NCBI GenBank assembly: GCA_030643245.1
Contig: DAOWME010000003.1
Location: forward strand, 1-38,224
DNA length: 38,224 nucleotides
Direction of reading: 5' to 3'
Source of the DNA: Deltaproteobacteria bacterium
GTDB lineage: Bacteria > Desulfobacterota > UBA8473
The notes under the pieces were generated by a model that did not search any database, was not told where the DNA came from, and worked only from the letters and a program-made list of their open reading frames with translations. Positions 8,029-15,708 of this stretch are shown here, in pieces. Numbering within the stretch: the stretch's first letter is position 1; every line of letters begins with the position of its first letter. A program made the position numbers and the translations under genes.

Positions 8029-8349
8029 ATGCCAGAATTAGAACTTGGGGGGAACACTTACGAGGTTGACGAGGATGGCTTCTTACAGCAGCTTGATAAG
8101 TGGAACCCGCAATTTGCGCAGGACTATGCGCCCCTGGAAGGCATAGACGGAGAACTCACGGAAGATCATTGGAAGCTTATCAACTATATCAGAGATTATT
8201 ATGAAGAGTACGGCATTGCGCCCATGATCAGGAAACTTTGCAAGGATTGCAAGTTTAAGCTGAAATACATATATGAGATGTTTCCGTCAGGCCCTGCAAA
8301 AGGTGCGTGTAAGCTGGCCGGGTTATCTAAACCTACCGGGTGTGTCTAA
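8029..8349 (+). CDS. dsrC: DsrC, sulfur carrier protein
   Basis: A 106-residue DsrC/TusE-family protein, the co-substrate of DsrAB. It has the diagnostic C-terminal arm with two cysteines, Cys94 and the penultimate Cys105, exactly ten residues apart (CKLAGLSKPTGC). These form the trisulfide that DsrMK later reduces. The conserved regions WNPQFAQ, LTEDHWKLINYIRDYYEEYG and PMIRKLCK are intact. Strong ribosome binding site GAGGAGG. In many sulfate reducers dsrC stands alone elsewhere in the genome, so its place between dsrN and dsrM is notable. Confidence 0.97.
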   Translation: MPELELGGNTYEVDEDGFLQQLDKWNPQFAQDYAPLEGIDGELTEDHWKLINYIRDYYEEYGIAPMIRKLCKDCKFKLKYIYEMFPSGPAKGACKLAGLSKPTGCV

Positions 8350-8382
8350 AGATAAGTAAGGGAATGAGAAAGGAAGGTCAAG

Positions 8383-8781
8383 ATGGACCTCGTTAATGTC
8401 AAGCATGAAGGGGGGCTTTGTTTTTCCGTCAATGTGCGGAACCACAGATTCTTGGTGGACATGGCAGAGGACGAAGGGGGCTCCGATAAAGGCCCTTCAC
8501 CGGCAGAGATACTCGTCGCGGCTTTTGGTTCATGCGTAGGAGCTCACATTGCAAGGTACTGCCAGACAGCAAAGATCCCCCACGAGGGGATGGAATTGAA
8601 CCTGACTTTCCAGACGACCAAAGAAGGAACCAGGATAAGGATTTCAAGTCTTGTGGGAGAGATATCTCTCCCACAAGACCCCGGTCCCCGTTCGAAGGCT
8701 GTGATGAGTGCGGGTGAAAATTGTATAATCCGGAATACGCTGGCGCAAGGGCCTGAAATTGATCTGGATTTGGATATATGA
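8383..8781 (+). CDS. OsmC/Ohr-family protein
   Basis: A 132-residue OsmC-like protein. Members are thiol peroxidases or redox-linked proteins with two reactive cysteines; here they are Cys51 (AAFGSCVGAHIARYC) and Cys114 (SAGENCIIRNTL), so the pair is kept. The N-terminal part GGSDKGPSPAEILVAAFG is the family signature. The gene follows dsrC by 33 bases with a good ribosome binding site (AAGGAAGG). In the dsr operon it may handle organic persulfides or protect DsrC thiols, which is inference. The coding sequence holds a perfect 32-bp palindrome at 8648-8679. Confidence 0.88.
   Translation: MDLVNVKHEGGLCFSVNVRNHRFLVDMAEDEGGSDKGPSPAEILVAAFGSCVGAHIARYCQTAKIPHEGMELNLTFQTTKEGTRIRISSLVGEISLPQDPGPRSKAVMSAGENCIIRNTLAQGPEIDLDLDI
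8648..8679. repeat. Perfect 32-bp palindrome inside the osmC-like gene
   Basis: The sequence gtcttgtgggagagat is followed at once by its exact reverse complement, giving 16 paired bases with no loop. It lies in frame within the coding region and encodes LVGEISLPQD, and because it is palindromic the opposite strand encodes the same peptide. It could be an insertion signature, a cruciform, a protein-binding site or an mRNA hairpin reducing downstream expression. Confidence 0.9.
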
Positions 8782-8863
8782 TCGTCCGGTGTTCCATCGG
8801 CCTTGAAGGCTTGAACCATAGAAGAGATTCGTTGTTGAGAGTAGGGTAATAGAGAGCCGGACA

Positions 8864-9430
8864 ATGAAGTTGGAAGATTTGCTGGCACAAAAGATGACCG
8901 CCATCACGAAGGCGTGGTTTCAACTGGTCATGGAGACATATCCTCCCGATGGTTCACGGTTTCTGAAACAAGAAGAGAACCGCTTTGCTAATCCGGTTGG
9001 ATCTACGATCTCTCAGGAGTTAGGGAATATTTTCGAGGAGCTTCTTAATGGCGTGGATTCCGAGAGCATCTCTCCTTTTCTGGACAGAATCATCAGGATC
9101 AGGGCTGTTCAGGATTTTTCTCCCTCCCGGGCCCTTTCGTTTATCTTTGATCTAAAGAAGATTATAAAAAAGGAATTGGGAAGTAAAATCAGGGATAGAG
9201 AGGACTATGATGAGTTGTTGAAGTTTGATTCCAGGATAGACCTACTTGCCATGCTCGCGTTCGACATATATATGAAATGCAGAGAGGAGATCTATAAAAT
9301 CAGGGTGAATGAGGTTAAGAACAGGGCACACCGCCTACTTGAAAGGGCAAAGCTGATATGTGACCTTTCTGATGAGGAACCTGATTTCAAAGACGATAAG
9401 TTAGATGGCAAGGATATGGAATTCGTTTAA
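8864..9430 (+). CDS. RsbRD N-terminal-type (globin-like sensor) protein
   Basis: A 188-residue, probably all-helical cytoplasmic protein resembling the N-terminal domain of RsbR-type co-antagonists (RsbRD family), with the opening LEDLLAQKMTAITKAWFQLVMETYP typical of that domain. In stressosome proteins this non-heme globin-like domain senses an unknown signal and is joined to a STAS domain; here the STAS part is missing and the protein ends in an acidic tail. It sits 82 bases after the osmC-like gene and 98 bases before dsrM. Similar single-domain proteins occur next to dsrM in other sulfate reducers as far as I recall. Function unknown; a regulatory or assembly role for DsrMKJOP is inference. 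Confidence 0.7.
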   Translation: MKLEDLLAQKMTAITKAWFQLVMETYPPDGSRFLKQEENRFANPVGSTISQELGNIFEELLNGVDSESISPFLDRIIRIRAVQDFSPSRALSFIFDLKKIIKKELGSKIRDREDYDELLKFDSRIDLLAMLAFDIYMKCREEIYKIRVNEVKNRAHRLLERAKLICDLSDEEPDFKDDKLDGKDMEFV

Positions 9431-9528
9431 ATGGTTTAAATGATTAACCTTCTGTGGGAAATCTTAATTAATCTAGCCTTTGGTATGTGAAAATTAACTA
9501 TGTAAATTTATATATGAGGTGGTAAGAA

Positions 9529-10527
9529 ATGGGTGCGTCGTTTTCTCTACTCACAGTTTTAGTATTGGTTTTGCTTGCCTTCATGGGAGTGAGGGTGGCC
9601 GGGTGGGATCCCCTCTTTGGAGTGGTAATCCCGTATACTGCCCTCTTTGTCTTCCTCGTGGGCGTTGTGTATCGTATATGGGATTGGGCAAAGTCACCCG
9701 TGCCTTTCCGCATACCGACCACATGTGGTCAGCACAAGTCTCACCCGTGGATTAAAGGAAATAATATCGAGAATCCGTCCAATATCTTTGGCGTTGTAAT
9801 AAGGATGGCGCTCGAAATTCTTTTTTTCCGTTCCCTATTCCGGAACACCAAAACTGAGTTGAGAGCTGACCCGAGCCCGCGGCTCATCTTCGGAGAAAAC
9901 AAGTGGCTGTGGGCCGCAGGGCTCGCCTTTCACTGGTCCTTTCTCTTTATTGTTGTGAGGCACCTCAGGTTCTTCACTGAACCTATACCGTTCTTTGTGG
10001 GTCTTATTGAGTATATGGATGGGTTGTTCGAGATCGGTGTTCCCACGCTTTACATGACCGACGTGGTTATCCTGGCGGCAGTCACATACCTGTTTTTGAG
10101 AAGGGTTGTGATCCCCCAGGTGCGATACATCTCCATTGCAGCAGACTATTTCCCACTCTTTCTCATCCTGGGGGTGGCCATTTCCGGTGTTCTCATGCGG
10201 CATTTTTATAAGGTGGACATGCTAAGGGTAAAGGAACTGGCCACGGGGTTGTTCAGTTTTCATCCGGTAACTCCGGAGGGTATCGGGGTGTCTTTTTATA
10301 TTCACCTCTTTCTCGTGAGCATCCTGCTGATTTACTTTCCCTTCAGCAAATTGATGCACATGGCCGGAGTCTTCCTCAGCCCCACAAGAAATATGCCGAA
10401 TGATAACCGCAAGCGAAGACACATCAATCCGTGGGATTATCCCGTCAAGGTCCATACGTACGAGGAGTATGAAGACGAATTTAGAGAAAAGATGAAAAAA
10501 TACGGAATTCCCGTGGAAAAGGAGTGA
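9529..10527 (+). CDS. dsrM: DsrM, membrane cytochrome b subunit of DsrMKJOP
   Basis: A 332-residue integral membrane protein related to NarI and HdrE, binding two heme b. Hydrophobic segments at about residues 5-21, 28-48, 125-146, 172-192, 207-226 and 253-278, with His residues in or near the last four as candidate heme ligands. It exchanges electrons with the menaquinone pool and passes them to DsrK. A long soluble loop lies between the second and third segments. Ribosome binding site GAGGTGG. dsrK begins three bases after the stop, as in other dsrMKJOP operons. Confidence 0.95.
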   Translation: MGASFSLLTVLVLVLLAFMGVRVAGWDPLFGVVIPYTALFVFLVGVVYRIWDWAKSPVPFRIPTTCGQHKSHPWIKGNNIENPSNIFGVVIRMALEILFFRSLFRNTKTELRADPSPRLIFGENKWLWAAGLAFHWSFLFIVVRHLRFFTEPIPFFVGLIEYMDGLFEIGVPTLYMTDVVILAAVTYLFLRRVVIPQVRYISIAADYFPLFLILGVAISGVLMRHFYKVDMLRVKELATGLFSFHPVTPEGIGVSFYIHLFLVSILLIYFPFSKLMHMAGVFLSPTRNMPNDNRKRRHINPWDYPVKVHTYEEYEDEFREKMKKYGIPVEKE

Positions 10528-10530
10528 TAT

Positions 10531-12171
10531 ATGTCATCAGAGCTACCACCAGAACTAGCTGATTCCCCAAAACCGAAAGAACTAATGGCCATAGACTACA
10601 GGCCTCCTCAACAGCCCTGGATGGAGACACCCGTTAACTTCAAACCGGGCAACTATTGCTTCCCTACCAAGGCCAAAAACCTTCGTGTCCTTGATATGCC
10701 GAATCCGAGGGAATGGGCGCCGGAAGAAGAAGACTGGAAGCTGCCCGAAAACTGGATGGAGATAATCCGTGAGGGGATGAAGGATCGACTTGACAAATAC
10801 CGTTCCTTCAAGCTATTCATGGATATCTGTGTGAGATGCGGCGCATGCGCGGACAAGTGCCATTTTTTTCTAGGATCTGGGGACCCAAAAAATATGCCCG
10901 TTCTCAGGGCAGAGCTCCTTAGATCGGTGTATCGTGGGGAGTTCACAAAGGCAGGGAAGATCCTGGGAAAGCTTGCCGGGGCCAGGAAACTCACAATAGA
11001 CGTGATCAAGGAGTGGTTCTACTATTTCTACCAGTGTACGGAGTGTCGTCGATGTTCTGTTTTTTGCCCTTACGGCATTGATACGGCTGAAATCACTATG
11101 ATGGGAAGGGAGTTGCTCCATTTACTCGGGTTAGGTATCAACTGGGCCATGGAGCCTGTGGCGAATTGTTTCCGAACAGGGAATCACCTCGGGATTTTGC
11201 CCAATGGATTCAAGGATGCCCTTGATTTCTTCGCAGAAGATGCTGAAGAGATTACGGGTGTCAAGATAGACGTTCCCATAAATAAGAAGGGGGCGGAGAT
11301 ACTCTTTGTGGTGCCGTCCGGTGATTATTTTGGGGATCCCGGCACTTACACCTGCACCGGCTACATAATGCTCTTCCACGAGCTGGGACTCGACTATACA
11401 TGGAGCACATATGCTTCCGAAGGGGGAAATTTTGGTCTCTTTACTTCCCACGAGATGATTAAACGCCTGAATGCCAAGATATACGCGGAGGCCAAAAGAC
11501 TGGGGGTGAAGTGGATCCTCGGAGGAGAGTGCGGTCATATGTGGCGGGTTGTCAACCAGTATATGGATACGATGAACGGACCGGCGGATTTTCTCGAAGA
11601 GCCCGTCTCCCCCATCACGGGAACGAAGTTTGAGAACGCCAACTCCACGAAGATGGTCCATATCATGGAGTTTACCGCTGATCTAATCAGGCACAATAAA
11701 TTAAGGCTTGACCCGAGTAGAAATGACAACCGCATCGTAACATTCCACGACTCATGCAACCCGGCAAGGGCCATGGGAATTCTCGAAGAGCCTCGGTATG
11801 TGATAAAAAATGTCTGTAATAACTTCTACGAGATGCCGGAGAATACGATCAGGGAGCAAACGTTCTGCTGCGGAGGCGGCGCCGGGCTGGGCACGGATGA
11901 AAATATGGATACTAGGTTGAGAGGCGGGCTTCCAAGAGGGAACGCCGTGAGGTATGTACAGGAGAAACATGGTGTGAACAGCCTTGCCTGTATGTGCGCC
12001 ATTGACAGGGCTACCCTCATAACCGTGTGTGACTACTGGGCTCGGGGAGTGGAGGTTACGGGTATTCATGAGATGGTGGCAAACGCGCTGATCATGAGAG
12101 GTGAGAAGGACAGGCAGACCGATCTCCGTGGTGAACCTCTGCCCGGAAAGGAGGATGAAGAGGATGTATAA
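10531..12171 (+). CDS. dsrK: DsrK, HdrD-like catalytic iron-sulfur subunit
   Basis: A 546-residue cytoplasmic-facing subunit related to heterodisulfide reductase HdrD; it reduces the DsrC trisulfide. Two [4Fe-4S] motifs: CVRCGACADKC (Cys100-110) and CTECRRCSVFCP (Cys169-179). The C-terminal CCG domain, which holds the special catalytic cluster, is represented by HDSCNPARAMG (Cys409) and FCCGGGAG (Cys446-447). The N-terminal 90 residues are proline-rich and variable. Ribosome binding site AAGGAG overlaps the end of dsrM. The gene overlaps dsrJ by eight bases. Confidence 0.96.
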   Translation: MSSELPPELADSPKPKELMAIDYRPPQQPWMETPVNFKPGNYCFPTKAKNLRVLDMPNPREWAPEEEDWKLPENWMEIIREGMKDRLDKYRSFKLFMDICVRCGACADKCHFFLGSGDPKNMPVLRAELLRSVYRGEFTKAGKILGKLAGARKLTIDVIKEWFYYFYQCTECRRCSVFCPYGIDTAEITMMGRELLHLLGLGINWAMEPVANCFRTGNHLGILPNGFKDALDFFAEDAEEITGVKIDVPINKKGAEILFVVPSGDYFGDPGTYTCTGYIMLFHELGLDYTWSTYASEGGNFGLFTSHEMIKRLNAKIYAEAKRLGVKWILGGECGHMWRVVNQYMDTMNGPADFLEEPVSPITGTKFENANSTKMVHIMEFTADLIRHNKLRLDPSRNDNRIVTFHDSCNPARAMGILEEPRYVIKNVCNNFYEMPENTIREQTFCCGGGAGLGTDENMDTRLRGGLPRGNAVRYVQEKHGVNSLACMCAIDRATLITVCDYWARGVEVTGIHEMVANALIMRGEKDRQTDLRGEPLPGKEDEEDV

Positions 12172-12550
12172 TGGAGGTAAGATATTTGCAGGGCTTATTG
12201 TCTTCATCTGTCTGATAACCTTTCCTGTCTGGTATAATGTGGTTCGCGGGAAAGCAGCGTACAGACCGGAACTGAAAATAGTAACAGAGGAAAAAGAGTG
12301 TGTGGAGTCCTCGGAATACATGAGAAACGAGCATATGCATTTGCTCGATGACTGGCGAAATTCGGTTGTGCGGGAAAACAAGAGAACTTACACGGCATAT
12401 GACGGAAAGGAGCATGAGATGAGTCTTTCCAATACATGCTTGAAATGTCATTCCAATAAGGCTGACTTTTGCGACCAGTGTCACAATTATCTTGAGGTAA
12501 CGCCAACCTGCTGGGATTGCCATGTTATTCCCGAGGAGAAGAAGTTATGA
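12164..12550 (+). CDS. dsrJ: DsrJ, triheme cytochrome c
   Basis: A 128-residue periplasmic cytochrome anchored by an uncleaved N-terminal segment (residues 7-27). Three heme c sites: CLKCH (92-96), CDQCH (103-107) and CWDCH (116-120). Cys46 in EKECVESS matches the position of the cysteine heme ligand reported for DsrJ of Allochromatium. I chose ATG 12164 over the open upstream codons because AAAGGAGG at 12147-12154 is well spaced to it and the hydrophobic anchor then starts at once; ATG 12155 is possible. The gene overlaps dsrK at its start and dsrO at its end (ATGA). Confidence 0.93.
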   Translation: MYNGGKIFAGLIVFICLITFPVWYNVVRGKAAYRPELKIVTEEKECVESSEYMRNEHMHLLDDWRNSVVRENKRTYTAYDGKEHEMSLSNTCLKCHSNKADFCDQCHNYLEVTPTCWDCHVIPEEKKL

Positions 12551-13335
12551 AGATCGATAGAAGAGATTTTTTGAAGATCGGCGGACTCGGCGCACTTGGT
12601 ATTGCAGCCAAGCCGGTCATTAATGTGCTTTCAAAAGGCGAGTCGGCGGAGGCCTCGCACGGAGGGGGGGCCGTAGGAGGCAAAAGACTGGCCATGGTTG
12701 TAGACCTTAAGAAGTGCAAGGAAGGATGCACGGATTGCATTGATGCTTGTCATAAGGCCCATAACGTGCCGGATTTTCACAACCCGAAGGATGAGGTCAA
12801 GTGGCTCTGGAACGAGCCATATGAAAAGGCATTTCCGGAACAAGAACACGAATGGGTCGGGGGGGGGATGAAAGGCGGTCCCGTCATGGTCCTCTGCAAT
12901 CACTGCGATAACCCGCCCTGTGTGCGGGTCTGTCCTACAAAGGCTACATTCAGGAGAGAAGACGGGATCGTTATGATGGACTATCATCGTTGCATTGGGT
13001 GCAGATTTTGCATGGCAGCCTGTCCGTATGGATCGAGGAGCTTCAACTGGCGTAACCCCAGGGGATGTGACGCATCGGGCAATACCTTCATCGAAAAGCA
13101 GAATCCAGGCTTTCCCACCAGGACCACAGGGGTCGTAGAAAAATGCAATTTTTGCGCAGAGAGGCTCGCAAAGGGCCTGATCCCTGCCTGTGCCGAGGCC
13201 TGCAAGGAAAATGCGATTGTTTTCGGAGACCTGGAAGAAGCGGACTCAGAGGTGAGAGAAGTCCTTCATTCAAATTACACCATTCGACGTAAACCCGGCC
13301 TTGGAACAAGGCCTCAAATCTATTACATAGTGTGA
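12547..13335 (+). CDS. dsrO: DsrO, periplasmic ferredoxin-type subunit
   Basis: A 262-residue iron-sulfur protein exported by the Tat system: the N-terminus MKIDRRDFLKIGGLGALG has the twin-arginine motif at residues 5-6. Cys-rich motifs for up to four [4Fe-4S] clusters include CKEGCTDCIDAC, CNHCDNPPCVRVCP, CIGCRFCMAACP and CNFC...CAEAC. It belongs to the DMSO reductase B/NrfC group and pairs with DsrP. The start is ATG 12547, overlapping the dsrJ stop (ATGA); in-frame codons upstream from 12517 lie inside dsrJ and would spoil the Tat signal. dsrP follows after six bases. Confidence 0.95.
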   Translation: MKIDRRDFLKIGGLGALGIAAKPVINVLSKGESAEASHGGGAVGGKRLAMVVDLKKCKEGCTDCIDACHKAHNVPDFHNPKDEVKWLWNEPYEKAFPEQEHEWVGGGMKGGPVMVLCNHCDNPPCVRVCPTKATFRREDGIVMMDYHRCIGCRFCMAACPYGSRSFNWRNPRGCDASGNTFIEKQNPGFPTRTTGVVEKCNFCAERLAKGLIPACAEACKENAIVFGDLEEADSEVREVLHSNYTIRRKPGLGTRPQIYYIV

Positions 13336-13341
13336 GGAGTT

Positions 13342-14499
13342 ATGATTGAAAAGGCTTTGGTCGGTAGTAAGAAATACTGGGGACTGTTGATTGTTCTGCT
13401 CGCTATTATGGGAGTGGGCGGGATTTGTTATCTCTTTCAGTGGAATTACGGCTTGGGTATAACAGGGATGAGCAGGGACGTTTCATGGGGTCTATATATC
13501 GCCCAATTCACTTTCCTTGTAGGTGTCGCAGCTTCGGCGGTTATGGTTGTCCTGCCCTACTATTTGCATAATTATAAAGCATTCGGGAGGATTACAATCC
13601 TGGGAGAATTTGTGGCCGTGCCCTCGGTTATCATGTGTCTTGCGTTCATTATTGCAGACCTCGGTCAACCGACAAGGGCGCTCAATATAGTATTCCACCC
13701 GACTCTAAATTCTATACTCTTCTGGGATATGATAGTCCTAAACGGCTACCTTCTCCTCAATATCCTCATCGGGTGGAATGTGTTGGCTTCCGAGAGGAAG
13801 TCCGTGCCGCCGCCGCGTTGGTTAAAGCCTTTGATCTATCTATCTATCCCCTGGGCTGTCAGCATTCACACGGTTACTGCTTTCATTTACGCAGGCCTGC
13901 CGGGAAGGGGCTTTTGGCTTACGGCCATTATGGCCCCCCGTTTTTTGGCGTCGGCTTTCGCGGCAGGACCAGCCCTTCTCATTTTGCTCGCTCTTGTTGT
14001 TAGAAAATTCACAAAGTTTGATCCGGGAAAGGACGCGATACAGACATTAGGAAAAATTGTTACATATGCGATGTCAGTGAGTGTCTTTTTCGTCCTCCTT
14101 GAACTCTTTACTGTCTTCTACAGTCAGATACCCGAGCACATGCATCACTTCGACTATATTTTTGCGGGACTCGAAGGGCATGGAAAGCTTGTGCCGTGGA
14201 TGTGGAGTTCCGTTGTGCTTGCCGTCTTGGCGCTTATCCTTCTTTTAAACCCCGCTACCCGAAAAAATGAAAACATTTTGGCCATCGCTTGCGTTATCGT
14301 CTTCTTTTCCCTTTGGATAGAGAAGGGGTTCGTTTTAGTTGTAGCGGGTTTTATCCCCTCATCTCTTGGCAAGGTGTTTGAGTATTCGCCCACGGTACCT
14401 GAAATTTTAATCACCCTTGGGATCTGGGCGATGGGATTTTTCATACTCACCATCCTTTACAAAATGGCCATCATGGTTAAGGAAGAGATAGCAAGTTGA
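13342..14499 (+). CDS. dsrP: DsrP, NrfD-type quinone-interacting membrane subunit
   Basis: A 385-residue polytopic membrane protein of the NrfD/PsrC family, with about ten hydrophobic segments from residue 14 to the C-terminus. It binds menaquinone on the periplasmic side and exchanges electrons with DsrO and DsrJ. Typical family features include GLYIAQFTFLVGVAASA near residues 50-66 and the loops with PTRALNIVFHPT and GRGFWLTAIMAPRFLASA. The last gene of dsrMKJOP; a ferredoxin gene follows after about 90 bases. No clear terminator lies in between. Confidence 0.95.
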   Translation: MIEKALVGSKKYWGLLIVLLAIMGVGGICYLFQWNYGLGITGMSRDVSWGLYIAQFTFLVGVAASAVMVVLPYYLHNYKAFGRITILGEFVAVPSVIMCLAFIIADLGQPTRALNIVFHPTLNSILFWDMIVLNGYLLLNILIGWNVLASERKSVPPPRWLKPLIYLSIPWAVSIHTVTAFIYAGLPGRGFWLTAIMAPRFLASAFAAGPALLILLALVVRKFTKFDPGKDAIQTLGKIVTYAMSVSVFFVLLELFTVFYSQIPEHMHHFDYIFAGLEGHGKLVPWMWSSVVLAVLALILLLNPATRKNENILAIACVIVFFSLWIEKGFVLVVAGFIPSSLGKVFEYSPTVPEILITLGIWAMGFFILTILYKMAIMVKEEIAS

Positions 14500-14575
14500 G
14501 ACCCGCGTGCGCGCGGTAAAGTACAGGCCAGATCATTGGGATAGGTTTATCGATAAACAGTTAGGAAAATTATAC

Positions 14576-14587
14576 AAGGAGGTGATT
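14576..14587 (+). promoter_or_regulatory. Exceptionally strong ribosome binding site
   Basis: AAGGAGGTGATT pairs with the 3' end of 16S rRNA over its full anti-Shine-Dalgarno length and ends five bases before the ferredoxin ATG at 14593. Few genes have such a complete match, so this ferredoxin is probably made in large amounts. Confidence 0.75.
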
Positions 14588-14592
14588 AAGAA

Positions 14593-14784
14593 ATGTCTTG
14601 GATTGTAACGGTGGATAAAGATAAGTGTGACGGGGACGGAGCATGTGTGGAGAACTGCCCCGTTGAAGTTCTTGAGTTGGATGCCGATGGAAAGGCGGAC
14701 CCGGTTAATATGGAGGAATGCCTTGGCTGTGAAACCTGCATGGAAGTGTGTGAAACCGGAGCCATAAACGTAGAGGAGGAGTAA
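14593..14784 (+). CDS. Ferredoxin with Asp in the first cluster motif
   Basis: A 63-residue bacterial-type ferredoxin. The second cluster motif is complete (CLGCETCMEVCETG). In the first motif, Cys12-Asp-Gly-Asp15-Gly-Ala-Cys18-x3-Cys22-Pro, the second cysteine is replaced by Asp15, giving CxxDxxC. In Desulfovibrio africanus ferredoxin III and Pyrococcus furiosus ferredoxin the same substitution gives a cluster that converts between [3Fe-4S] and [4Fe-4S] or binds another metal. An acidic protein overall. It lies between dsrP and aprB behind an exceptionally strong ribosome binding site, and is a plausible soluble electron carrier for sulfate reduction; partner enzymes are inferred. Confidence 0.93.
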   Translation: MSWIVTVDKDKCDGDGACVENCPVEVLELDADGKADPVNMEECLGCETCMEVCETGAINVEEE

Positions 14785-15245
14785 GAAGCTCTTCATCCTC
14801 TGCCGGTATTTGATGAGAACATGGAAACAGGGGAGCGAGTTAAATAATTTCAAAAACATCGATAATGGTTTTTTCCTCCCAAAGCACGATTTAATTTAAT
14901 CAGAACCGGATGTTTAAAGCTGCTTCTAAAGGATAAGAAACACAGGAGACCCCACTTGATGCCTTGAAAAAAAGAACGGATGTTACTGAAGACTTCTTGA
15001 AACAACAGGTGTGAAAGGGCGAGGACCTGAACAAAAATATGTTTCTGACAAAGATCATGACCAAAAAAATCAAGATGTTAAGGGAGATCTAATCTTCAAG
15101 TCTAAGGTCGGATAAAAGGTGGGGAAGTTTGGCACGGTACATTGAGAGGAGGTGATGGAGCGGGAACGAGCTAAAGAGATGTATATGTGTATATCTTAAA
15201 ACACGTTTTAGTAGGTAGTAAAATTTATTGAAGGAGGTAAGACAT
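14785..15245 (+). other. Intergenic region before aprB
   Basis: About 460 bp without a convincing gene. A frame from 14944 to 15092 reads as Lys/Glu-rich peptide (ETPLDALKKRTDVTEDF and later KGEDLNKNMF) interrupted by one in-frame TGA at 15014-15016, so it may be a decayed small gene. A tiny frame at 15155-15199 (14 codons) has GGAGG two bases before its ATG and could be a leader peptide, but the spacing is poor. The inverted repeat taaaacacgtttta lies at 15197-15210. The aprBA promoter should be here, but I cannot place it with confidence. Confidence 0.35.
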
Positions 15246-15689
15246 ATGCCAAGTTATGTCATTATGGAGAAATGTGACGGCTGTAAAGGTCAGGACAAGA
15301 CCGCTTGCATGCATATATGCCCGAACGATCTCATGGTGTTGAACAAAGAGACGATGAAGGCTTACAACAGGGCACCTGAGATGTGTTGGGAATGCTACAA
15401 CTGCGTTAAGATCTGTGCGCAGGATGCCATGGACGTGAGGGGTTACGCTGATTTTGTACCTATGGGCGCATCCTGTGTGCCGATGAGGGGTTCAGAGGAT
15501 ATTATGTGGACGGTCAAATTCAGGGATGGGAGCCTCAAACGGTTCAAGTTCCCCATCAGGACAACACCCGAAGGTTCGGCTGTGCCCGATGGCGGATGGG
15601 AGACCGGAACGGATGACCTCAAGAGTCCGTTACTATTCACAGAGCCCGGATCACTGGGACTTCCTGAATTAACCACACTAAAAAAATAG
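15246..15689 (+). CDS. aprB: Adenylylsulfate reductase, beta subunit
   Basis: A 147-residue iron-sulfur subunit that relays electrons to the FAD of AprA. It holds two [4Fe-4S] clusters: Cys10, 13, 21 and 25 (CDGCKGQDKTACMHIC) and Cys47, 50, 53 and 57 (CWECYNCVKIC). The C-terminal tail wraps around AprA in known structures, and is present here. ATG 15246 is chosen because AAGGAGG at 15232-15238 is well spaced to it; in-frame codons upstream would include the ribosome binding site. aprA follows after 19 bases. Confidence 0.96.
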   Translation: MPSYVIMEKCDGCKGQDKTACMHICPNDLMVLNKETMKAYNRAPEMCWECYNCVKICAQDAMDVRGYADFVPMGASCVPMRGSEDIMWTVKFRDGSLKRFKFPIRTTPEGSAVPDGGWETGTDDLKSPLLFTEPGSLGLPELTTLKK

Positions 15690-15708
15690 TACAGGAGGTA
15701 AATTAGAT

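Noticed and set aside
8429-8923. Long minus-strand frame opposite the osmC-like gene, sharing LVGEISLPQD with it
   Set aside because: The shared peptide is a direct result of the perfect palindrome; the rest is a shadow of the real gene.
15155-15199. 14-codon leader peptide before aprB
   Set aside because: The ribosome binding site is only two bases from the ATG and nothing suggests attenuation; kept only as a remark in the intergenic entry.
15197-15210. Rex or HcpR operator before aprB
   Set aside because: taaaacacgtttta does not match the Rex (TTGTnAAnnnnTTnACAA) or HcpR patterns known from sulfate reducers.
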